NCBI RefSeq assembly: GCF_030411955.1
Contig: NZ_JASNRA010000013.1
Coordinates: forward strand, 85,993 to 149,992
Length of the DNA stretch: 64,000 bases
From: Massilia sp. YIM B02443
GTDB lineage: Bacteria > Pseudomonadota > Gammaproteobacteria > Burkholderiales > Burkholderiaceae_D
Direction: 5' to 3'
A program made the position numbers and the translations under genes. Under the pieces are notes generated by a model that worked only from the letters and a program-made list of their open reading frames with translations, was not told where the DNA came from and ran no database searches. Shown here in pieces: positions 52,830 through 62,317 of this stretch (the stretch's first letter is position 1; each line of letters opens with the position of its first letter).

Positions 52830-55622
52830 ATGACCGTGGCGGCGCCTTCGGCTTCAGATTCTGTTTCGGCTTCGGCATTGGCGCCGGCGCAGCAGGCCGG
52901 CGCGGCCCCGCGCCGCGCCCTGGTGCGCCTGCTGGTGCTGGCGCTGGAGACCCACATCGCGCTGCCGCTGTTCGCGCTGGTGCTGCTGGGCGCAATCTGG
53001 TTCGGCACGCTGCACGTGCTGGAGCGCGAGCGGATCGACGCCGCTGCCGGCGCGCAGGAAGCCACGCGCGAGCTGCTCGACACCTATGAAGCGCAGATGG
53101 CGCGCAGCCTGTCCAACATCGACCAGACCCTGCGCGTGCTGAAGTACGCGGTCGAGCAGGACGGTCCTACCGGCGCGCTGCCGGCGCTGGCCGCCAAGGG
53201 CCTGCTGCCGCCGGGTGTGGTGTTCCAGGTCGAGATCGTCGACAGCCAGGGGCGCGTGGTGGCCAGCAATCCGGCCGGCGAGCCGCATGCGCCGGGGCGC
53301 AACGTGGCCGGCGCCGACTATTTCGAGTATCACCGCCAGGCCAACCGCGACCTGCCATTCGTCGGCCGCACCGCCATCCACCCGCGCAACGAAGAGCCGC
53401 ACCTGCATTTCTCGCGCCGCATCAACGACGCTGCAGGACGTTTTGCCGGGGTGGCGGTGGTGGCGCTCGATCCGGCCTATTTCACCAGTTCCTACGAGCG
53501 TTCGCGCCAGGGCGAGCAAGGCCTGCTCGGCCTGGCCGGCCTGGACGGCGTGGTGCGCGCGCTGCGCATCGGCGAAAACCTGTCCTGGGGCCAGCGCCAT
53601 GCGCCGGGCGTGGCCGACGCCGTCGTGCTTGGCCGCGGCATCGACGGCGTGGCGCGCTACACCAGCAGCCGGCCGCTGAACGGCTTCCCGCTGGTGGCGG
53701 TAGCAGGCCTGTCGCAAGCGGAGCAGATGGCCGAATACCACGCGCAGCGCCGCGCCTGGCTGCTGGGCGCCGGCATCGGCAGCGCGCTGCTGGTGGCGCT
53801 GGTGATCCTGGTCAGCGCCTGGAGCTGGCAGCTGACCAAGGCGCGCCGGCGCGAGCGCATGGCGCAGGAAACCTACGCCGCCGCCTCGGAAGCCAGCCCG
53901 GACGCCTTTTTCGTGCTGCGCAGCGTGCGCGGCGCGCGCGCCGGCGTGGCCGGTCGCGTGGTCGACTTCACCGTCGACGCCGTCAACAGCCGCGCCGAAC
54001 GGCTCACCGGGCTGACGCGTGCACAGATGGCCGGCCAGCGCATGTCGACCTTCCTGCCGGCCGACCTGGGCGCGCACATCTTCGACGACCTGGCCGCGGT
54101 GGCGCACGACGGCCGTGCGCGCGAAGCCGAGTGGCTGACGCGCGCCCTGCCCGGCGAACAACGCTGGCTGCACCGCCAGGCGGTGGCGGTCGAGGGCGGC
54201 GTGGTGGTGATCGTGCGCGACATCACCGAGCGCCGCCTGGCGGAAGAACGCATCCGCCACCTGGCGCACCACGACGACCTGACCGGCCTGCCCAACCGCA
54301 GCCTGCTGCGCGAGCGGCTCGACGCCGCGATCGTCGACGCCGAACGCGAACGCGGCGTGCTGGCGCTGGCCTTCATCGACCTGGATGGCTTCAAGCTGGT
54401 CAACGATGGCCTGGGGCACAACGCCGGCGACGAATTGCTGAAAGTGGTGGGCGCGCGGATGCGCCGCTGCCTGGGTCCGGGCGACACGCTGGCGCGCTTC
54501 GGCGGCGACGAATTCGTGATCCTGCTGCCCGACCTGGGCGACGACGGCGGCGCCGCGGTCGGTGCGGTGGCGCCGTTGCTGGAGCGGGTGCGCGAGGCGG
54601 TCACGGAACCGGTGCTGGTCGAGGGCCAGGAAGTGCAAGTCAGCGCCAGCATCGGCGCCACCTTCTACCCGCAGGACGGCGTCGATGCCGAGGCGCTCAT
54701 GATGCGCGCCGACGTCGCCATGTACCGCGCCAAGGAACAGGGCAGCAACAACGTCCAGCTGTACGCCAGCGAGATGGACGCCAGCCTCGAAGAAAAGCTG
54801 ATGCTGCTCGAAGGCTTGCGCGCTGCGATCGACACCTGCGCCGAAGGGTATGGCGGGGCGTGCCAGTTCGAACTGCTGTACCAGCCCAAGGTCGACCTGC
54901 GCAGCAATCGCCTGGTCGGGCTCGAGGCGCTGATCCGCTGGCACCATCCGGAACACGGCATGGTGTCGCCGCTGCGCTTCATCGGCCTGGCCGAAGAGAG
55001 CGGCCTGATCGTGCCGATCGGCGATTGGGTGATACGCACCGCCTGTGCCCAGAACATGGCCTGGCGCCGCGCCGGCCTGGCGCCGCTGACGGTGTCGGTG
55101 AATGTCTCGGCGCGCCAGTTCGAAGAAAAGCGCCTGGTCGAGCGCATCGCCGGCGCCCTGCACGACAGCGGCCTGCCGCCCGCCGGGCTCGAGATCGAGG
55201 TCACCGAAAGCCTGATCATGCGCGACCTGGCGCGTTCGGTCGACAAGATGCGCGAGATCGAGGCGATGGGCGTGTCGCTGTCGATCGACGATTTCGGCAC
55301 CGGCTACTCGAGCCTGTCGGCCCTGAAGTCGTTCCCGATCAGCCGCCTGAAGATCGACAAATCGTTCGTGGCCGACCTGGCCCACGACAGCGACGACCAG
55401 GCGATCGCGATGGCGGTGATCTCGCTCGGCCACAAGCTCGACCTGCGCGTGATCGCCGAAGGGGTCGAGACCGAGCAGCAGCGCGAGTTTTTACGCGCCA
55501 ACGACTGCGACGAAATGCAGGGCTACCTGTTCAGCCGCCCGGTGCCGGCGCACGAGATCGCGCGCCTGCTGGCCGATGACGTACGGAGCGCCGCGCAAAC
55601 CGACGTCCAGCGCGCCGCATGA
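52830..55622 (+). CDS. Membrane sensor with dCache-like, PAS, GGDEF and EAL domains
   Basis: A 930-residue c-di-GMP enzyme. TM helices at about 45-65 and 310-332 flank a periplasmic sensor (about 66-305, PDC/dCache-like: VEIVDSQGRVVASNP, FVGRTAIHPRNEEPHLHFSRRI). Then a PAS-type domain (about 350-465), GGDEF with intact FGGDEF (558-562), and EAL with E699-A700-L701, NVSARQF, EVTES, DDFGTGYSS and EGVE intact. The upstream RxxD inhibitory site is replaced by GPGD, so product inhibition is likely lost. Both activities may be present. Likely senses a periplasmic ligand bound by the PstS-like protein (inference). Confidence 0.95.
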   Translation: MTVAAPSASDSVSASALAPAQQAGAAPRRALVRLLVLALETHIALPLFALVLLGAIWFGTLHVLERERIDAAAGAQEATRELLDTYEAQMARSLSNIDQTLRVLKYAVEQDGPTGALPALAAKGLLPPGVVFQVEIVDSQGRVVASNPAGEPHAPGRNVAGADYFEYHRQANRDLPFVGRTAIHPRNEEPHLHFSRRINDAAGRFAGVAVVALDPAYFTSSYERSRQGEQGLLGLAGLDGVVRALRIGENLSWGQRHAPGVADAVVLGRGIDGVARYTSSRPLNGFPLVAVAGLSQAEQMAEYHAQRRAWLLGAGIGSALLVALVILVSAWSWQLTKARRRERMAQETYAAASEASPDAFFVLRSVRGARAGVAGRVVDFTVDAVNSRAERLTGLTRAQMAGQRMSTFLPADLGAHIFDDLAAVAHDGRAREAEWLTRALPGEQRWLHRQAVAVEGGVVVIVRDITERRLAEERIRHLAHHDDLTGLPNRSLLRERLDAAIVDAERERGVLALAFIDLDGFKLVNDGLGHNAGDELLKVVGARMRRCLGPGDTLARFGGDEFVILLPDLGDDGGAAVGAVAPLLERVREAVTEPVLVEGQEVQVSASIGATFYPQDGVDAEALMMRADVAMYRAKEQGSNNVQLYASEMDASLEEKLMLLEGLRAAIDTCAEGYGGACQFELLYQPKVDLRSNRLVGLEALIRWHHPEHGMVSPLRFIGLAEESGLIVPIGDWVIRTACAQNMAWRRAGLAPLTVSVNVSARQFEEKRLVERIAGALHDSGLPPAGLEIEVTESLIMRDLARSVDKMREIEAMGVSLSIDDFGTGYSSLSALKSFPISRLKIDKSFVADLAHDSDDQAIAMAVISLGHKLDLRVIAEGVETEQQREFLRANDCDEMQGYLFSRPVPAHEIARLLADDVRSAAQTDVQRAA

Positions 55623-56743
55623 ACCCTTGGCGTCCTCTGTCCGGGGCGGCATCGGCGGCGCTGTTCGGCGCCGAGCCGGCGCTGCGCCGCATGCTGAATT
55701 ACTGGGCCGCGACCGCGCTGCTGTACGTGGCCGGCATCGCGCTGCTGGCGTGCCAGGTGGCGGCCGGTTACTCGCCGGCCGCGCCGGCGATGCTGCTGGC
55801 CTGCGTGGCCGGCGGCGGCACCCTGTGTTTCTACATCCTGATCCGGTTTTCCGGCGCGCTGCGCCTGGCGCCCGAGGTGCTGGCGGTGCTGCAGTCGCTG
55901 TTCGCGATCGGCTGCGGCATGGCGGCGTATGCGATCGCCGGCCCGGTGCGCGCCGCCCTGTTGACCATGACGGTGGTGATCATCGCCTTCTGCGCCTTCG
56001 CACTGCGTCCGCGCCAGACGCTGCTGCTGGCGACGGCCGCCCTGCTCGGCCTGGGCGGCACCATGTGGCGCCTGCAGGCGGGCGACCCGCAGCGCTTCCC
56101 GCCCGCGGTCGAGGCGATGACCTTCGGCTACCTGGCGGCGGCGCTGCTGTCCACCGCCGTGCTGACCGGCGAGATGACCAGGCTGCGCCGGCGCATGAAG
56201 CGCAAGACCCAGGACCTGACGCAGGCGCTGGAGACCATCCGCACCCTGGCCACGGTCGACGAACTGACTGCGCTGGCCAACCGGCGCCACATGAACGAAG
56301 TGCTGCAGGCCGAGGAGCGGCGCCAGTCGCACAGGAACGGCAACGGCGGCGGCAGCTGCGTGGCCCTGCTCGACATCGACTTCTTCAAGCAGGTCAACGA
56401 CCGCCACGGCCACGCGCTGGGCGACGCCGTGCTGCGCGAATTCGCGCTGGTCGCGCGCGGCGCCCTGCGCGCGCGCGACACGCTGGCGCGCTGGGGCGGC
56501 GAGGAATTCCTGCTGCTGTTGCCCGACGCGGCGCCGGCCGACGCCCACCAGGTGCTGGAACGGATGCTCGAGCGGGTGCACGCGCTGCGCATCGAGGGCA
56601 TGGATCCGGAGCGGCGCCTGAGCTTCTCGGCCGGGCTGGCGGAGCGCCGCAGCGGCGAGCCGTTCACGGAGGCGATCAGCCGGGCGGACAAGGCGCTGTA
56701 TCGGGCCAAGGCGGCGGGGCGGGACCGGATCGAGATGGCCTGA
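55619..56743 (+). CDS. Membrane-bound diguanylate cyclase
   Basis: A 374-residue protein with about five or six hydrophobic segments (residues about 30-185), a coiled region, then a GGDEF domain with GGEEF at 293-297 and an RxxD inhibitory site (RARD, five residues upstream), so it should be an active, feedback-controlled diguanylate cyclase. It overlaps the preceding gene by four bases (ATGA), so synthesis and degradation of c-di-GMP are coordinated with the sensor. Confidence 0.93.
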   Translation: MNPWRPLSGAASAALFGAEPALRRMLNYWAATALLYVAGIALLACQVAAGYSPAAPAMLLACVAGGGTLCFYILIRFSGALRLAPEVLAVLQSLFAIGCGMAAYAIAGPVRAALLTMTVVIIAFCAFALRPRQTLLLATAALLGLGGTMWRLQAGDPQRFPPAVEAMTFGYLAAALLSTAVLTGEMTRLRRRMKRKTQDLTQALETIRTLATVDELTALANRRHMNEVLQAEERRQSHRNGNGGGSCVALLDIDFFKQVNDRHGHALGDAVLREFALVARGALRARDTLARWGGEEFLLLLPDAAPADAHQVLERMLERVHALRIEGMDPERRLSFSAGLAERRSGEPFTEAISRADKALYRAKAAGRDRIEMA

Positions 56744-56771
56744 AAGGACTGCCCCGGGGGCGAAACCGGGC

Positions 56772-57374
56772 TTAGCCGCGCAGCTCCCTGGCTGCCGCAT
56801 CCGCTTCCACCGCCGCCTGCACCGCCGGCGCCGGCGCCGCGGCGCGCAGGCGGCGGATCAGGGCGTCCGGATCGCTCTCGGCCATCATCAGGCCTTCATG
56901 CTCCGGCCGCACGAAGCCTTGGGCGCACTGGTGCCGCACGAACGCGCGCAGCCCGTCCCAGAAGCCGTTCACATTGAGCAGCGCGATCGGCTTGGCGTGA
57001 ATGCCGAGCTGGGCCCAGGTGACCATCTCGAACAATTCTTCCAGCGTTCCCATCCCGCCCGGCATGGCGATGAAGCCTTCCGACAGGTCGGACATCATGG
57101 CCTTGCGCTCGTGCATGTCCTTCACCACGAACAGGCGCGTCAACCCGGCATGGCCGACTTCGCGCTCCATCAGCGCGCGCGGGATCACGCCAGTGGCTTC
57201 GCCGCCGAGGCGCAGCACTTCGTCGGCGATCACGCCCATCAGGCCGACCTTGCCGCCGCCGTAGACCAGGCCGATATTGTGCTCGACCAGGGCGCGCGCC
57301 AGCGCGCGGGCAGCGTCGGCGTAGACGGGATCGGCGCCGGGCGCGGCGCCGCAGTAGACGGCAAGTGTTTTCAT
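56772..57374 (-). CDS. LOG-family nucleotide 5'-monophosphate phosphoribohydrolase (TIGR00730-type)
   Basis: A 200-residue Rossmann-like protein with the LOG motif PGGMGTLEE and GLVYGGGKVGLMG. LOG proteins release the base from nucleotide monophosphates, including cytokinin ribotides in plants and bacteria; a general housekeeping role is also possible. It ends in an Ala-rich tail. It lies 19 bp downstream of the TetR gene in the same direction. Confidence 0.9.
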   Translation of the reverse strand: MKTLAVYCGAAPGADPVYADAARALARALVEHNIGLVYGGGKVGLMGVIADEVLRLGGEATGVIPRALMEREVGHAGLTRLFVVKDMHERKAMMSDLSEGFIAMPGGMGTLEELFEMVTWAQLGIHAKPIALLNVNGFWDGLRAFVRHQCAQGFVRPEHEGLMMAESDPDALIRRLRAAAPAPAVQAAVEADAAARELRG

Positions 57375-57393
57375 GGTGCGGATGGAATCGGAG

Positions 57394-58089
57394 TCAGAGG
57401 AAGTCGGCGCCCGGGCGGGCGTCGGCCGACAGTTTTTCGAGATAGTCGTCGGACAGTTTTTCGAACAGGGTGCGGGTCTCGCCGCGCAGGTAGGGCCCGA
57501 CCATCGACAGCACCTGGTAGCAGCCGCGCGCCAGCGCGTCGGCGATCGCCTGCTGCTCGCTGTATTTGCGCGGATTGCGCACGTACTCGAACGACAGCCA
57601 GTAGGTCGCCACCACCACCATATTGGTCGCCATGGCGCCGATCTGCTGGTCGGTGGCTTCCAGCGAGCCTTCGCTGCGCAGGTCTTCGCACAGCTGGCGC
57701 GCGACCTTGATCTTGTGGGCGTGGATCGCCTTGAAATGGAGTTCGAGTTTACGGTTGCGCGACAGCAGGTCGTTCAGGTCGCGGTAGAAGAAGCGGTAGC
57801 GCCAGATCAGCTTGAACATATGGTGCAGGTACAGCCACACGTCCTGCATGTTGGAGCGGCGCCCGGCCGGCACCGTCAGGATGCGCTCGATCTCCGCCTC
57901 GAACTGGACGAAGATCGAATTGACGATGTCGTCCTTGTTGCGGAAATGATAGTACAGATTGCCGGGCGAGATATTCATCTCCTCGGCAATGACGGTCGTC
58001 GTGATGTTGGGCTCGCCAAACTCGTTGAACAGCCTGAGCGAGAGCTCGAGGATGCGTTCACGGGTGCGGCGCGGAGCTTTTTGTTGCAT
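57394..58089 (-). CDS. TetR-family transcriptional regulator
   Basis: A 231-residue TetR/AcrR-like protein: N-terminal helix-turn-helix (ITTTVIAEEMNISPGNLYYHFRNKDDIV, about residues 29-56) and an unrelated-looking ligand domain with aromatic WRYRFFYRDLNDL. The start at 58089 (MQQKAPRRTR) gives the family's short N-terminus; an ATG 13 codons upstream is less likely. Probably cotranscribed with the LOG gene. Confidence 0.88.
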   Translation of the reverse strand: MQQKAPRRTRERILELSLRLFNEFGEPNITTTVIAEEMNISPGNLYYHFRNKDDIVNSIFVQFEAEIERILTVPAGRRSNMQDVWLYLHHMFKLIWRYRFFYRDLNDLLSRNRKLELHFKAIHAHKIKVARQLCEDLRSEGSLEATDQQIGAMATNMVVVATYWLSFEYVRNPRKYSEQQAIADALARGCYQVLSMVGPYLRGETRTLFEKLSDDYLEKLSADARPGADFL

Positions 58090-58217
58090 GAAGGGCGAGA
58101 TTAAAGTGCAATTGCTCAAGGATAACATCGAACGGTCGTTCTAATCGACCTTTCCGCGCCCCTCTTTCCGCGCTCCCCGGCGCACGACGCCCGGCCAGCG
58201 GCGCCGCGCCGTCCGGT

Positions 58218-59126
58218 TTACGCCGCCGCGCGTTCGCTGCGCAGGCGGAACGCCGCGCCGAGCCGTTCGCGCAGCTGGCTGGCGGTGACCGGCTTGATGT
58301 AGTGTTCGTCGGCGACGCCGGCCGCGATCGCGGCTTCGATCTCGCTCAGGTCGGGCTGGCCGGACAGCATCAGGCGGACTGTCTTCGGATAGCGGCGCGC
58401 CGCCTCGGCCAGCACGTCGGTGCCGCGCATGCCGGGCATGGCCTGGTCGCACAGGATCACGTCGACCGGTTCGGCCGCCAGCAGCGCCAGCGCTTCCTCG
58501 CCCGACTGCGCGCTCAGCACGCGATATGGTTCGCCGGTGAGCATGTCGTTCAGCACGCCCAGCATGAAGCGGTCGTCGTCGACCAGCAGCAGGGTCGGGC
58601 GCGCCAGCGCCGGGTCGGCGCCGGCAGCCACTGGCGCGGCGGCAGCAGGTTCGGGCGCCGCGGCCCACGGGTTGGACGCGGGCGCAGGTGCCGCAGGCGC
58701 CGCCGTGGCCGCGACGGGGGCCTCAGCTTGCGGCGCCGGCGCCGCAGCGGCGGCCGGCGGCGTGCCCGCCAAAAACGCTTCCAGTTCGGCGACGAAGCTT
58801 TCCGGCTCGATCGGCTTGCTGATGTAGCCGTCGAAGCCGGCCGCCAGCACTTTCTCGCGGTCGCCCGCCATTGCCAGCGCCGTCACCGCCAGCACCGGCA
58901 CCGCGGCCAGCGCCGGCTCCTGCTTGAGCGCGGCCAGCACCTGGAAGCCGTCCATGCCGGGCAGGTTGACGTCGCAGGCGATCAGGTCGGGCAGCTCGCT
59001 GCGCGCGGCCGCCACGCCGCGTGCGCCGTCCGGCGCGTTCAGCGGCGTGTGGCCATAAGCGCTGAGCAGGAACGACATCAGTTCGATGTTGGCGGGATTG
59101 TCTTCGATGATCAGGATACGGGCCAC
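58218..59126 (-). CDS. Response regulator with two receiver domains
   Basis: A 302-residue protein: REC1 (residues 1-120, phosphoacceptor D52 in LIACDVNLPGMDG, lysine in ISKP), an Ala/Pro linker (about 121-175), and REC2 (about 177-295, phosphoacceptor D227 in VILCDQAMPGMRG, lysine in YIKP). No output domain, so it works in a phosphorelay or by binding partners. No histidine kinase is adjacent. Confidence 0.9.
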   Translation of the reverse strand: MARILIIEDNPANIELMSFLLSAYGHTPLNAPDGARGVAAARSELPDLIACDVNLPGMDGFQVLAALKQEPALAAVPVLAVTALAMAGDREKVLAAGFDGYISKPIEPESFVAELEAFLAGTPPAAAAAPAPQAEAPVAATAAPAAPAPASNPWAAAPEPAAAAPVAAGADPALARPTLLLVDDDRFMLGVLNDMLTGEPYRVLSAQSGEEALALLAAEPVDVILCDQAMPGMRGTDVLAEAARRYPKTVRLMLSGQPDLSEIEAAIAAGVADEHYIKPVTASQLRERLGAAFRLRSERAAA

Positions 59127-59210
59127 GGGTGTGCTCCGGAATGCGACGTTGATGTCACTTTACCACGCCGGACGCTGCCCCGGGGCCAGGGGCTGCTGCG
59201 AATGAGTACC

Positions 59211-60233
59211 TCATGCGACAGGCATGTCGCGTGCGGCCAATTTGCCGACTGATTGACGGGCTGGCGCGCGCATCGCGTGGCTTTGCGGGCCGCTGTCCGC
59301 CCTGCCCTGCCGCAGTGCGTCGAGCTCGGCCATCACGGCGGCCAGCACGCGCCGGTTGCTGCCCAGCGCCACGTGGCCGACGCCGCCCAGCGCCAGGTTG
59401 CGCGCGCCCGCCAGCTCGCTCGTGATGCGCGGCGACACGATGTTGTCGTGGTGGGTGTAGATCGAGGTGATCAAGGCGCGTTTGGCCGGGTCTTCGCTCG
59501 CGTCCAGCGCCTGCAGCCAGTCGCAGGCCGGACCGTCGGGCGTGAGGCGCCCCATCTGGGCCGCGTTCAGGCCGATCCCGAACGACGCCAGGCAGGTGCC
59601 GTGGTGCGGAGAACCGATGGTGATCAGGCGCGCCAGCCGCGCGCTGCCGAAGGCGCGCATCCAGGCCCGCCCCACGACGCCGCCCATGCTGTGGCCGACG
59701 ATCGCCACCTGCGACGCACCGCTGCGTGCGCACAGCTCGTCGACCCTGGCCTCGACCTGGGCCGCGTAGCCGTCGATGTCGCCGGTGAGCGGCTCCAGGT
59801 CGAGCGTGGCATGGCTGATGCGGGCATTGTCCAGCAGCGGCGCCAGGTGCGCCCAGTAACCGCTGTTGCAGCCGTAGCCGTGCACCAGCAGTACCGGCGG
59901 CAGCGGCGCATCGGGATGGATCCGGATGTGCGGCCGCGCACGCGCCATGTGCCACGAAGTGAGCAGCATGCTGGACCTGAATTCCTCGGCCAGCATGCGC
60001 AGGCGCGCGGACCGGCGCAGGCGGAACGCAGGCGGGGTCGGCCCGGCCACGCGCGCGCTGAGCAGGAAGTTGTTGAGGTTGATGACCAGGCGCACCAGCA
60101 CCACGGCGGCGACGCCGAACAGCGCGCCCTGCCACGGGGCAGCGTCGAACCAGTGCACCGCGCCCAGGGCGATGCCGAGGGCGATGGCTGCCTGGATCAG
60201 CAGGATGATCTGGAGAAGACGTCGTGCGCGCAT
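59211..60233 (-). CDS. Membrane-anchored lipase-like alpha/beta hydrolase
   Basis: A 340-residue protein: two N-terminal hydrophobic segments (residues about 7-26 and 35-55) then an alpha/beta hydrolase domain with the oxyanion loop VHGYGCNSGYW, nucleophile GHSMGG, and a late HHDNIVSP/GHVALG that can supply Asp and His. The pattern is that of triacylglycerol lipases/esterases of the PGAP1-like type. ATG at 60233 used; an upstream in-frame ATG overlaps the trmJ end. Confidence 0.82.
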   Translation of the reverse strand: MRARRLLQIILLIQAAIALGIALGAVHWFDAAPWQGALFGVAAVVLVRLVINLNNFLLSARVAGPTPPAFRLRRSARLRMLAEEFRSSMLLTSWHMARARPHIRIHPDAPLPPVLLVHGYGCNSGYWAHLAPLLDNARISHATLDLEPLTGDIDGYAAQVEARVDELCARSGASQVAIVGHSMGGVVGRAWMRAFGSARLARLITIGSPHHGTCLASFGIGLNAAQMGRLTPDGPACDWLQALDASEDPAKRALITSIYTHHDNIVSPRITSELAGARNLALGGVGHVALGSNRRVLAAVMAELDALRQGRADSGPQSHAMRAPARQSVGKLAARDMPVA

Positions 60234-60289
60234 GGCGCCAGTGTACGTCAGTTGCGCCGCGCCCAGCGCAAGGCTCGGCGGACGCGCCG

Positions 60290-61081
60290 TCAATCCTTGC
60301 GCGGCGGCGTATTGTTCGCGGTGCTACTCATGATTGCGCGTGCGATGCCGCGCAGGATATTGACTTCCTCGGTCTCGAGCCCGGTGCGCGCGAACAGGCG
60401 CTTCAGGCGCGGCATCAGCTTCTTCGGATTGTCGGCATTCAGGAAGCCGATCGCCACCAGCGCCTGCTCCAGGTGCGCGTACATGCCGTCGATCTGGCTC
60501 ACGCTGGCGGCGTCGCCGTGGAAGCCCACGCTGCCGGCGTCGATGCCGTCACCAAGCGCCGCCATCCGCGCCTCGTAGGCCAGCACCTGGGCCGCCTGCG
60601 ACAGGTTGAGCGACGAGTAATCCGGGTTGGCCGGGATATTGATCAGGACATTGCAGGCTTCGACGATATGGTTCGGCAGGCCGACCCGCTCGTTGCCGAA
60701 CACCACCGCCGGCACCAGACTCTGCTGGCTAGCGGCGTGCGAGGAAAACGCGCGCGGAGTCCACACCGGCGGCGAGAATTCGCGCAGGCGCGCCGAGACG
60801 GCGGCGGCGAAATTGCAGCCGTCCAGCGCGTCCTTGATGTCGGGGACGATGCGCGCGTTCTGCAGCACGTCGATGGCGCCGCTGGCAAACGCTACCGCCT
60901 CGGGATCGTTCAGCGGATCGGCGCATTTGGGCGCGACCAGCACCAGCTCCTTGAAGCCCATGGTCTTCATGGCGCGCGCCACCGAGCCGACATTGCCGGC
61001 GCGGCTGGTTTCGACCAGCACGAAGCGCAGACGGCTGAACAAAGAATTATTGGGAGAAGTGACGGTTGCAGTCGGGATCAT
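60290..61081 (-). CDS. trmJ: tRNA (cytidine/uridine-2'-O-)-methyltransferase TrmJ
   Basis: A 263-residue SPOUT-class enzyme that 2'-O-methylates position 32 of tRNAs. Visible: RFVLVETSRAGNVGSVARAMKTMGF at the N-terminus, VVFGNERVGLPN, and the knot motif SSLNLSQAAQVLAYEAR. Length and collinearity are normal. ATG at 61081. Confidence 0.93.
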   Translation of the reverse strand: MIPTATVTSPNNSLFSRLRFVLVETSRAGNVGSVARAMKTMGFKELVLVAPKCADPLNDPEAVAFASGAIDVLQNARIVPDIKDALDGCNFAAAVSARLREFSPPVWTPRAFSSHAASQQSLVPAVVFGNERVGLPNHIVEACNVLINIPANPDYSSLNLSQAAQVLAYEARMAALGDGIDAGSVGFHGDAASVSQIDGMYAHLEQALVAIGFLNADNPKKLMPRLKRLFARTGLETEEVNILRGIARAIMSSTANNTPPRKD

Positions 61082-61248
61082 TTACAATAGCGCCATCGCG
61101 CGGTGCGAACAGCGTTGACAAGAGCGGCCAGGGTCGCGATTGTAACGGGTTCGACACCGCTTTGCTCTTTTATCACTCTTCTATCAGCTGACCGTTCACG
61201 GCGCTCATTGGCGTTGGTGGGCGTTCGCGTTTTTCACGGATTAGCCTC

Positions 61249-62037
61249 ATGCACCCAATGCTCAACACGGCCATCAAGGCCGCCCGCCGCGCCGCCACCG
61301 TCATCAACCGCGCGTCCTTCGACATCGACCGTATCGTTGTCTCTGAGAAGCAACACAATGACTTCGTCACCGACGTCGACCAGGCGGCGGAACAGGCGAT
61401 CGTCGAGACGCTGCTGAAAGCCTATCCGGATCACGCGATCCTGGCCGAAGAAAGCGGCGCATCGGGCAACCTGAACGACGAGAGCGAATACGTGTGGATC
61501 ATCGACCCGATCGACGGCACCACCAACTTCCTGCACGGCTATCCCAACTACTGCATCTCGATCGCGCTCAAGCAGCGCGGCGTGATCACGCAAGGCCTGG
61601 TCTACGACCCGGTCCGCAACGACCTGTTCACCGCCACCAAGGGCGCCGGCGCCTACCTGAACGACAAGCGCATCCGCGTGCGCGCCACCGAACGCATCGG
61701 CCGCGCCCTGCTGTCCTCGGGCCACGGTCCGGATCCGCGCGCGCTGGCCGAATACCTGCGCATGTACGAAGTGGTCGCCTCGCGCAGCCACGGCGTGCGC
61801 AGCGGCGGCTCGGCCGCGCTGGAACTGGCCAACGTGGCCGCCGGCCGCATCGACGGCTACTTCGAAAAAGGCCTGAAGACCTGGGACATCGCCGCCGGCG
61901 CCCTGCTGGTGACCGAAGCGGGCGGCATCGTCGGCGAATTCAACGGCGAATCCGAATACCTGAACAAGGGCGACGTGATCGCCGCCGGCCCGAAGGTATT
62001 TGGCGCGCTGGTGCCGCTGCTTTCGCCTTTCGCGTAA
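61249..62037 (+). CDS. suhB: Inositol-1-monophosphatase SuhB
   Basis: A 262-residue Mg-dependent phosphatase. Metal sites: ILAEESG, WIIDPIDGTTNFLHGYP and WDIAAGALLVTEAGG. In proteobacteria SuhB also joins the rRNA antitermination complex. Divergent from trmJ, the common arrangement in betaproteobacteria. ATG at 61249. Confidence 0.95.
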   Translation: MHPMLNTAIKAARRAATVINRASFDIDRIVVSEKQHNDFVTDVDQAAEQAIVETLLKAYPDHAILAEESGASGNLNDESEYVWIIDPIDGTTNFLHGYPNYCISIALKQRGVITQGLVYDPVRNDLFTATKGAGAYLNDKRIRVRATERIGRALLSSGHGPDPRALAEYLRMYEVVASRSHGVRSGGSAALELANVAAGRIDGYFEKGLKTWDIAAGALLVTEAGGIVGEFNGESEYLNKGDVIAAGPKVFGALVPLLSPFA

Positions 62038-62164
62038 AATACCGCCGAGGTGCATGTCACAATCGCCGGCCTGGTCCTGCGGTGACAGGCGTTGGCGCGT
62101 GGGGCATGGCGCGAGTTGTAACCGAGTGTCGCCATGTCATGCGCTAAGCACCGTCAAAAATACT

Positions 62165-62193
62165 TTCCACAGTGAAACTTAGTTCACTATAAT
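62165..62193 (+). promoter_or_regulatory. Candidate rhlE promoter with inverted repeat in spacer
   Basis: TTCCAC (62165-62170), 17-bp spacer, perfect TATAAT (62188-62193). The spacer carries AGTGAA-N6-TTCACT (about 62171-62188), an inverted repeat that could hold a repressor. It leaves a leader of about 135 nt. Confidence 0.5.
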
Positions 62194-62289
62194 CCCTGCT
62201 AGCCGCCTGCGGCAGCGTCCGGGCGCAGCGGCCGACGTCCATCACGTCGGGCCGCGCGCCTGCATCGACCAACCCGATTTCCAGGACTG

Positions 62290-62317
62290 GCGCCACTGTG
62301 GCGACGGGCCGCTTTTT
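62290..62317 (+). promoter_or_regulatory. Hairpin plus T-run in rhlE leader, possible attenuator
   Basis: CGCCAC-TG-TGGCG just upstream of GGGCCGC followed by TTTTT, ending about 15 bases before the rhlE start codon. The arrangement resembles a leader attenuator or cold-shock RNA switch. The stem is short. Confidence 0.3.

Noticed and set aside
50933..53083. 716-codon open frame opposite porin and PstS-like genes
   Set aside because: Plus-strand genes have signal peptides, spacing and Shine-Dalgarno context; the minus frame does not.
52854..55433. 859-codon open frame opposite the GGDEF-EAL gene
   Set aside because: Complementary shadow of a gene with intact catalytic motifs.
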